Origin: Bathymodiolus brooksi
Lineage: Eukaryota > Mollusca > Bivalvia > Mytilida > Modiolidae
Assembly: GCA_963680875.1 (NCBI GenBank)
Contig: OY804579.1
Location: forward strand, 16,631,506-16,695,505
DNA length: 64,000 nt
Reading direction: 5' to 3'
The number at the start of each line of letters is the position of its first letter. The first letter of the stretch is position 1. Of this stretch, positions 51,901-60,900 are shown in pieces. The position numbers and the translations under genes were made by a program. The notes under the pieces are model-generated. The model ran no database searches. It saw nothing but the letters and a program-made list of their open reading frames with translations, and had not been told where the DNA came from.

Positions 51901-54900
51901 AGTTGCATGTATTTAACCCAACTAAGCTACTAAGGGAACTACCATTTAACTTGAAGGGGGAGGCAATGGCATTTTTCTATAAAATTTTCCGATTCTGAAG
52001 CTTCGAAGAAAAAAGTAATTAATTAAAAGTAATTAATTTTTATTAATTTGGTTGGGTATATGTTAGAAACAAATATAACTTGCCATTTCATGCTGGTTAG
52101 ATTTTCAGTTCATATAGACGTAAAATTCCCAAGTATTGTGTCTGAACTTGATTCTTTTTTACTTCTTGCCAAAATTAAGGGGGAGGGGGTGCTCACACAC
52201 CTCACAGCCCCTTCCTATGTGCATGTCCCCTCCCCTCTTCAAGTTAAATGGTCGGTCCCTAAGTCTTAAAAAAGAAATTTAACATGTACATGTAGTTTTG
52301 CAAGATGAGTGTACCGTGTTGTGCAGTATACTGTTTACTTTTTGCCAGATTGGTCACTGTGATTTAAAATGTCTTTTTATCTCGACAGTCTTTCTTATAA
52401 TAATAGAAGCCATAATTTGTTGCATAATTGATTATGAATATATGTTGTTTATCTCATCGTTAGCAAGGGGCAAATTTTAAGAAAACAACGGGAAAAAAAT
52501 GTTCACAGGCAAAAACTGAAAAAAATACATATAATAAATAATTGAATAATTAAGCAACAATGGTAATTTTGCAATTATTTCGAAGCGGCACTATTAAGCA
52601 TTCTCAAGTAACAGTCCCCGACCTACCTTACAAAATGGTGGGGGTGTTCTTCCGGGGCCCCTTTACAGACTGATTCTGATGCCAATTTTAGACCCCATCT
52701 CAGACTGTTGTCTAACTAAAGCCTCTTTAAGCCCAAGTAACAGTCATTTTCATTTCGTCATTCGGCACAGTATAGCTGGAATATCTCTGATGTGGCGTTT
52801 AGCAGTCAACAATCAATGAATCAATCATTTTGTCATTGCTAGATGAAGAAAGATTTTTTTAATATAACCTGGAAAACAATGAACTATCTTTTTCCTTAAA
52901 ATATTTTTTATTTCATTTTGTATTATTCCGTTTCGTTTCGTTTCGTTTTGGTGAATTTCATTTCGTTTCGATTTCGTTTCGCATTTTACAGGTACCCCTT
53001 CCTTATACAATTTTTTTAGTTTGCTAACAGATTTTCTATGGCATTTACTGTTTTCAAGATGTAAGGGCATCAAAATGAGACCAACAAATTTTGAATTTTT
53101 GTTGTTGAAGATTTGACTTGTCTTTTCTGGTTTCAAAGATAAAACCATTAAAATGGAGCCAAAATGGACCTTCACCAAAAAGATAAGTTTTTAATTTTAA
53201 GCCTTATCTATAAATGTTTTTTTTTCCATTGAATTCATTGCTGTAGCTCTTACTGTTAACAACCAAACTTTTTAGTTCACCTGGACCAAAGGTCCAGGTG
53301 AACTATTGCCATCACTTGGCGTCCGTCGTCTGTAAACTTTTCACATTTCAAGCTTCTTCTCCGAAACCACTGGGCCAATTGGAACCAAACTTTGCAAGAA
53401 TGTTCCTTGGATGGTCCTCTACAAAGTTACTGTTTTTCGTTCCAGTCGGATATTCAACATGGCTGCCAGGGCCAATAATATGCTCTGATTGGCTGAAATT
53501 TCAAAGATCTTCTCTGAAACTAATGAACTGACTGAACCCAAACTGTAAAAGAATGATCATTGGAATGTCCTTTACCAAGTTTCTGTTTTTTATGCCGATC
53601 GGAAATCCAAGATGGCCGCCACCGCAGGACATAGATTAACATTGGACCCTATGGGAAAATGTTCAAATGCCTTCTTCTCAGAAACTACAAATATGATTAA
53701 AGCCAAACTGTACATGAATGTTCATTGGATGGTCCTCTACAAACTTTATGTTTTTTGTTCCGATATGAAATTCAAAATGGCGGCTACGGCAGAACTTAGT
53801 TTAACATTGGACCCTATGGGAAAAATGTTTCAAAACGCTTCTTCTCTGAAACCACTTGGACAATTGAAACCAAACTGCCCATGAATGATCATTGGAATGT
53901 CCTTTACCAAGTTACTGTTTTTTATGCCGATCGGAAATCCAAGATGGCCGCCACCGCAGGACATAGATTAACATTGGATCCGATGGGAAAATGTTCAAAT
54001 GCCTTCTTCTCAGAAACTACAAATATGATTAAAGTCAAACTGTACATGAATGTTCATTGGATGGTCCTCTACAATCTTAAGGTTTTTTGTTCCGATATGA
54101 AATTCAAAATGGCGGCTACGGCATGACTTAGTTTAACATTGGACCCTATGGGAAAAATGTTTCAAAATGCTTCTTCTCTGAAACCACTTGGACAATTGAA
54201 ACCAAACTGCCCATGAATGATCATTGGAAGGTCCTTTACCAAGTTACTGTTTTTTATGCCGATCGGAAATCCAAGATGGCCGCCACCGCAGGACATAGAT
54301 TAACATTGGACCCTATGGGAAAATGTTCAAATGACTTCTTCTCAGAAACTACAAATATGATTAAAGCCAAACTGTACATGAATGTTCATTGGATGGTCCT
54401 CTACAAACTTTACGTTTTTTGTTCCGATATGAAATTCAAAATGGCGGCTATGGCAGGACTTAGTTTAACATTGGACCCTATGGGAAAAATGTTTCAAAAT
54501 GCTTCTTCTCTGAAACCACTCGGACAGTTGAAACCAAACTGCCCAGGAATGATCATTGGAAGGTCCTCTACAAATTATATGTTTTTTATGCCGATCGGAA
54601 ATCCAAGATGGCCGCCACCGCAATACATAGATTAACATTGGATCCGATGGGAAAATGTTCAAATGCCTTCTTCTCAGAAACTACAAATATTATTAAAGCC
54701 AAACTGTACATGAATGTTCATTGGATGGTCCTCTACAAACTTTACGTTTTTTGTTCCGATGTGAAATTCAAAATGGCAGCTACGGCATGACTTAGTTTAA
54801 CATTGGACCCTATGGGGAAAATGTTTCAAAACGCTTCTTCTCTGAAACCACTTGGATAATTGAAACCAAACTGCCCAGGAATGATCATTGGAAGGTCCTC

Positions 54901-57900
54901 TACAAGGTGTGTGTTTTTCATGCCGATCGGAAATCCAAGATGGCCGCCACCGCAGGACATAGATTAACATTGGACCTTATGGGAAAATGTTCAAATGCCT
55001 TCTTCTCAGAAACTACAAATATGATTAAAGCCAAACTGTACATGAATGTTCATTGGATGGTCCTCTACAAACTTTACGTTTTTTGTTCCGATATGAAATT
55101 CAAAATGGCGGCTACGGCAGAACTTAGTTTAACATTGGACCCTATGTGGAAAATGTTTCAAAACGCTTCTTCTCTGAAACCACTTGGACAATTGAAACCA
55201 AACTGCCCATGAATGATCATTGGAAGGTCCTTTACCAAGTTACTGTTTTTTATGCCGATCGGAAATCCAAGATGGCCGCCACCGCAAGACATAGATTAAC
55301 ATTGGACCCTATGGGAAAATGTTCAAATGCCTTCTTCTCAGAAACTACAAATATGATTAAAGCCAAACTGTACATGAATGTTCATTGGATGGTCCTCTAC
55401 AAACTTTACGTTTTTTGTTCCGATATGAAATTCAAAATGGCGGCTATGGCAGGACTTAGTTTAACATTGGACCCTATGGGAAAAATGTTTCAAAATGCTT
55501 CTTCTCTGAAACCACTTGGACAATTGAAACCAAACTGCCCATGAATGATCATTGGAAGGTCCTTTACCAAGTTACTGTTTTTTATGCCGATCGGAAATCC
55601 AAGATGGCCGCCACCGCAGGACATAGATTAACATTGGACCCTATGGGAAAATGTTCAAATGCCTTCTTCTCAGAAACTACAAATATGATTAAAGCCAAAC
55701 TGTACATGAATGTTCATTGGATGGTCCTCTACAAACTTTACGTTTTTTGTTCCGATATGAAATTCAAAATGGCGGCTATGGCAGGACTTAATTTAACATT
55801 GGACCCTATGTGGAAAATGTTTCAAAACGCTTCTTCTCTGAAACCACTAGGACAGTTGAAACCAAACTGCCCAGGAATGATCATTGGAAGGTCCTCTACA
55901 AATATTATGTTTTTTATGCCGATCGGAAATCCAAGATGGCCGCCACCGCAATACATAGATTAACATTGGATCCGATGGGAAAATGTTCAAATGCCTTCTT
56001 CTCAGAAACTACAAATATTATTAAAGCCAAACTGTACATGAATGTTCATTGGATGGTCCTCTACAAACTTAACATTTTATGTTCCGATATGAAATTCAAA
56101 ATGGCGGCTATGGCATGACTTAGTTTAACATTGGACCCTATGGGAAAAATGTTTCAAAATGCTTCTTCTCTGAAACCACTCGGACAGTTGAAACCAAACT
56201 GCCCAGGAATGATCATTGGAAGGTCCTCTACAAATTAATGTTTTTTATGCCGATCGGAAATCCAAGATGGCTGCCACCGCAATACATAGATTAACATTGG
56301 ATCCGATGGGAAAATGTTCAAATGCCTTCTTCTCAGAAACTACAAATATTATTAAAGCCAAACTGTACATGAATGTTCATTGGATGGTCCTCTACAAACT
56401 TTACGTTTTTTGTTCCGATGTGAAATTCAAAATGGCAGCTACGGCAGGACTTAGTTTAACATTGGACCCTATGGGAAAAATGTTTCAAAACGCTTCTTCT
56501 CTGAAACCACTTGGATAATTGAAACCAAACTGCCCAGGAATGATCATTGGAAGGTCCTCTACAAGGTGTGTGTTTTTTATGCCGATCGGATATCCAAGAT
56601 GGCCACCACTGCAGGACATAGATTAGCATTGGACCCTATGGGAAAATGTTCAAATGCCTTCTTCTCAGAAACTACAAATATGATTAATGCCATACTGTAC
56701 ATGAATGTTCATTGGATAGTCCTCTACAAACTTTACGTTTTTTGTTCCGATATGAAATTCAAAATGGCGGCTATGGCAGGACTTAGTTTAACATTGGACC
56801 CTATGGGAAAAATGTTTCAAAACGCTTCTTCTCTGAAACCACTTGGATAATTGAAACCAAACTGCCCAGGAATGATCATTGGTAGGTCCTCTACAAGGTG
56901 TGTGTTTTTTATGCCGATCGGAAATCCAAGATGGCCACCACCACAGGACATAGATTAACATTGGACCCTATGGGAAAATGTTCAAATGCCTTCTTCTCAG
57001 AAACTACAAATATGATTAATGCCAAACTGTACATGAATGTTCATTGGATGGTCCTCTACAAACTCTACGTTTTTTGTTCTGATATGAAATTCAAAATGGC
57101 GGCTACGGCAGGACTTAGTTTAATATTGGACCCTATGGGAAAAATGTTTCAAAACGCTTCTTCTCTGAAACCACTAGGACAGTTGAAACCAAACTGCCCA
57201 GGAATGATCATTGGAATGTCCTCTACAAATTTTATGTTTTTTATGCCGATCGGAAATCCAAGATGGCTGCCACCACAGGTCATAGTATTAACACAGGACC
57301 ATATGGGGAAAATACAGAAATATATTCTTCTCTGAAGCTATTGCACTGATTGAACCTAAACTGTGCATCAATCATTGGAAGGTCCTTTACAAACTTTGTG
57401 TTTTTTATGTTGATCGTAATTCCAAGATGACTATCACTGCAGGACATAGTTTTTACAAAGGACCAATTGGTTCTTTTTATTACCAGGTGAACGATACAGG
57501 CTCTTGAGAGCCTCTGGTTAATTATATTTTAAGTCTGATTTTAATGATAAGCTTTCCCTTATTTCCTTATGATGAAAATTCTTTCCTGCATTTTGTACTA
57601 CTTGGCGAAACCCCCTTCAAACTTGCCGCGTCTAATACTTTTAGGTAATTTAGATGGAGCTTCGATCGCTTTGCAAAAATTGACCAATCAGCAAGCAATA
57701 AACAGACGGGGAATTCCCCTTTGACATTCCAACAAATGTAAACAGACGACATGATTTGTAAATAATCACGATCTGGATTTAATCTTCTCATACTAACTGT
57801 AACTCATTAAAATACATATATGCATCAACAAATCCAGACATTCCTCTCTGAAAACATGATGATTTTACTTTACAGTAGGTATGATGAACTGAAATTGCTC

Positions 57901-60900
57901 ATACTACCGGCATTTTATCAACCTTCCACGAAACAGCTGATCATTACATCTCGTACACAGCAACTAGGCCGACTCAAACTTCCAGATATATGAATCAACC
58001 GTGCTGCTTTAGGATGAATTTCGGCAATTTCTTTAAGAACCTTTCAATTCTTTAACGGATATTTTCTTAGGGTTGACCCACAAGTTAAACAATTTTCTCC
58101 GAATTCGTACAGTGTTTGGTGAGTGTTACAATATGTCAGGTCATCCTGGATATAAAGGATTTTTTTTTTATTTGATTTTTGGTGTTTAATGCCACTTTCA
58201 AAAAATTTTAGTGGTGGAAGAAGCCGGAGTAGCCGGAGAGAACCACCGACCATGGGCAAGCAACTGGTAAACTTTATCACTTGCGGCTGTGAGTCAAGTG
58301 CACCCTTTTTTGTAATTTACAAAGCCGGGCATGAACCCACGCCATATTGATGATAGGCTTGTACGAGTTGTTAGGTAATCCAACTACCTAACTCATTGAG
58401 CCACCAGGGCCCTCCACGCTGTATTGATGATAGGTTTGTACGAGTTGTTAGGTAATCCAACTACCTAACTAGTTGAGCCACCAGGGTCCTCCACGCTGTA
58501 TTGATGATAGGCTTGTACGAGTTGTTAGGTAATCCAACTACCTAACTAGTTGAGCCACCAGGGCCCTCCACGCTGTATTGATGATAGGCTTGTACGAGTT
58601 GTTAGGTAATCCAACTACCTAACTAGTTGAGCCACCAGGGCCCTCCACGCTGTATTGATGATAGGCTTGTACGAGTTGTTAGGTAATCCAACTACCTAAC
58701 TCATTGAGCCACCAGGGCCCTCCACACTGTATTGATGATAGGCTTGTACGAGTTGTTAGGTAATCCAACTACCTAACTAGTTGAGCCACCAGGGCCCTCC
58801 ACGCTGTATTGATGATAGGCTTGTACGAGTTGTTAGGTAATCCAACTACCTAACTCATTGAGCCACCAGGGCCCTCCACGCTGTATTGATGATAGGCTTG
58901 TACGAGTTGTTAGGTAATCCAACTACCTAACTCATTGAGCCACCAGGGCCCTCCACGCTGTATTGATGATAGGCTTGTACGAGTTATTAGGTAATCCAGC
59001 TACCTAACTGATTGAGCCACCAGGGCCCTCCACGCTGTATTGGTGATAGGCTTGTACGAGTTGTTAGGTAATCCAACTACCTAACTCATTGAGCCACCAG
59101 GGCCCTCCACGCTGTATTGATGATAGGCTTGTACGAGTTGTTAGGTAATCCAACTACCTAACTCATTGAGCCACCAGGGCCCTCCACGCTGTATTGATGA
59201 TAGGCTTGTACGAGTTGTTAGGTAATCCAACTACCTAACTAGTTGAGCCACCAGGGCCCTCCACGCTGTATTGATGATAGGCTTGTACGAGTTGTTAGGT
59301 AATCCAGCTACCTAACTGATTGAGCCACCAGGGCCCTCCACGCTGTATTGGTGATAGGCTTGTACGAGTTGTTAGGTAATCCAACTACCTAACTGATTGA
59401 GCCACCAGGGCCCTCCATGCTGTATTGGTGATAGGCTTGTACGAGTTGTTAGGTAATCCAACTACCTAACTCATTGAGCCACCCAGGCTCTATTCCTGAA
59501 ATATAAGTGAAATATTGCTCACCAGATGTTATTAAGCAACAGTCAAGTCATTATGATATTTCTAGGAATTAACAAGGTCTCTATCAGCTATATAAAATAT
59601 ATACTGTTTATTGTTTTTTTCTGATTTCTTTAGGTTATATAGACTTTTGGTTAGACACAATTCATTGTTATGCTACTACAGAATCACCTGATCAGTCTGT
59701 TGATGAACCAATGTTGGACAAATTAGAACCCCCAATCATCATAGTTTGTACAGGGACTGATAAAGTTAAGGTAAATAACTGTGGTTGTCTAAGCATCACT
59801 AGGGATAAGAGGCCTTGATAGCTGAGTGGTTAGGCAAACAAAAAAATTACATGTGTTTCCGCTAACCATACCGACCCTAATTTTTTGTGCCTACCCTAAA
59901 GTTTTTTTGGCCATTTTTGAGCAAGCACTATTGAAGTCAGAATGTGTCCCCTGTAGAAACTAGCTAAAAGTATTTTTTTAAATAAAATATTTTTCCTATC
60001 TACCAACCCTGATATTTTAGAGCATGTTAGCGGAAACACATGTGGTTTTTTAGCTCACCTGACCCAAAGGGTCATGTGAGGTATTGCCATCACTTGGCGT
60101 CCGTCCGTTAACTTTTTCATATTTTAATCTACTCCTCTGAAACAACTGGGCCAAATGGAACCAAACTTGGCAGGAAGCATCTATGTAAGATCCTCTATTA
60201 AACTTCTTCATTTGGTTCCATTCGGCCAACAAACTGTTGCTAAAAATAGAACATATGGTAAAATTGCATGTTTTTGGTAATAACTCAAAAACCGTTAATA
60301 ATATCAGAAATCTGATGGGAGAAAAAATGATCAGCATAGCAAGATCTAACTACCCTGAAATTTTGAAGAAAATCTGATTACCTATCTTGGAGTTATTGCC
60401 CTTTTTTCATCAAATTTTCAAAATTTTAATATCTTTCATTTTTTATTTCAAAAACTATAAGTTTAAACAGCAAACATGTACAGCATGTCAAGATTTACCT
60501 AGCCTGCAATTTTAAAGTAAATCTGATTACCCATCTTGAAGTTATTGCCCTTTTTTCATCAAATTTTAAAAATGTTAATACTTTTCATCCTTTATTTCAA
60601 AAACTATAAGAGATAGATGTTAAGTGTAAACTGAAAACATGTTCAGCTTGTCAAAATCTACATGCCCTGCAATTGTGAAGTAAATCTGATTACCCGTCTA
60701 GGAGTTATTGCCCTTTTTTGATCATTTTTTAGCTCACCTGGCCCAAAGTTTGGGCCATGTGAGGTATTGCCATCACTTGTCGTCCGTCTGTTAACTTTTT
60801 CATATTTTAATCTTCTCCTCTGAAACAACTTGGCCAAATGGAACCAAACTTGGCAGTAAGCATCTATGTAAGGTCCTCTATAAAGTTTCTCTATTTCGTT

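Larger units (their letters stand above)
48317..52997 (+). mobile_element. Penelope-like retroelement enclosed by long inverted repeats
   Basis: 48317-48445 (GGTACCTGCAAAATG...CGAAATCGAAACGAA...CGGAATAATGCAAAATGAAA) is the inverse of 52882-52997 (TTTCATTTTGTATTATTCCG...TTTCGATTTCGTTTCGCATT TTACAGGTACC). They enclose a reverse transcriptase reading frame. Penelope-like elements can carry terminal repeats in direct or inverted order, which would fit. Alternatively, the RT element landed inside an older TIR element. No GIY-YIG endonuclease motif was recognised. Confidence 0.6.

Noticed and set aside
58341..59484. CRISPR-like regular repeats (also the 54 and 74-bp arrays)
   Set aside because: There are no unique spacers; units are head-to-tail copies of one sequence in a eukaryotic intron.
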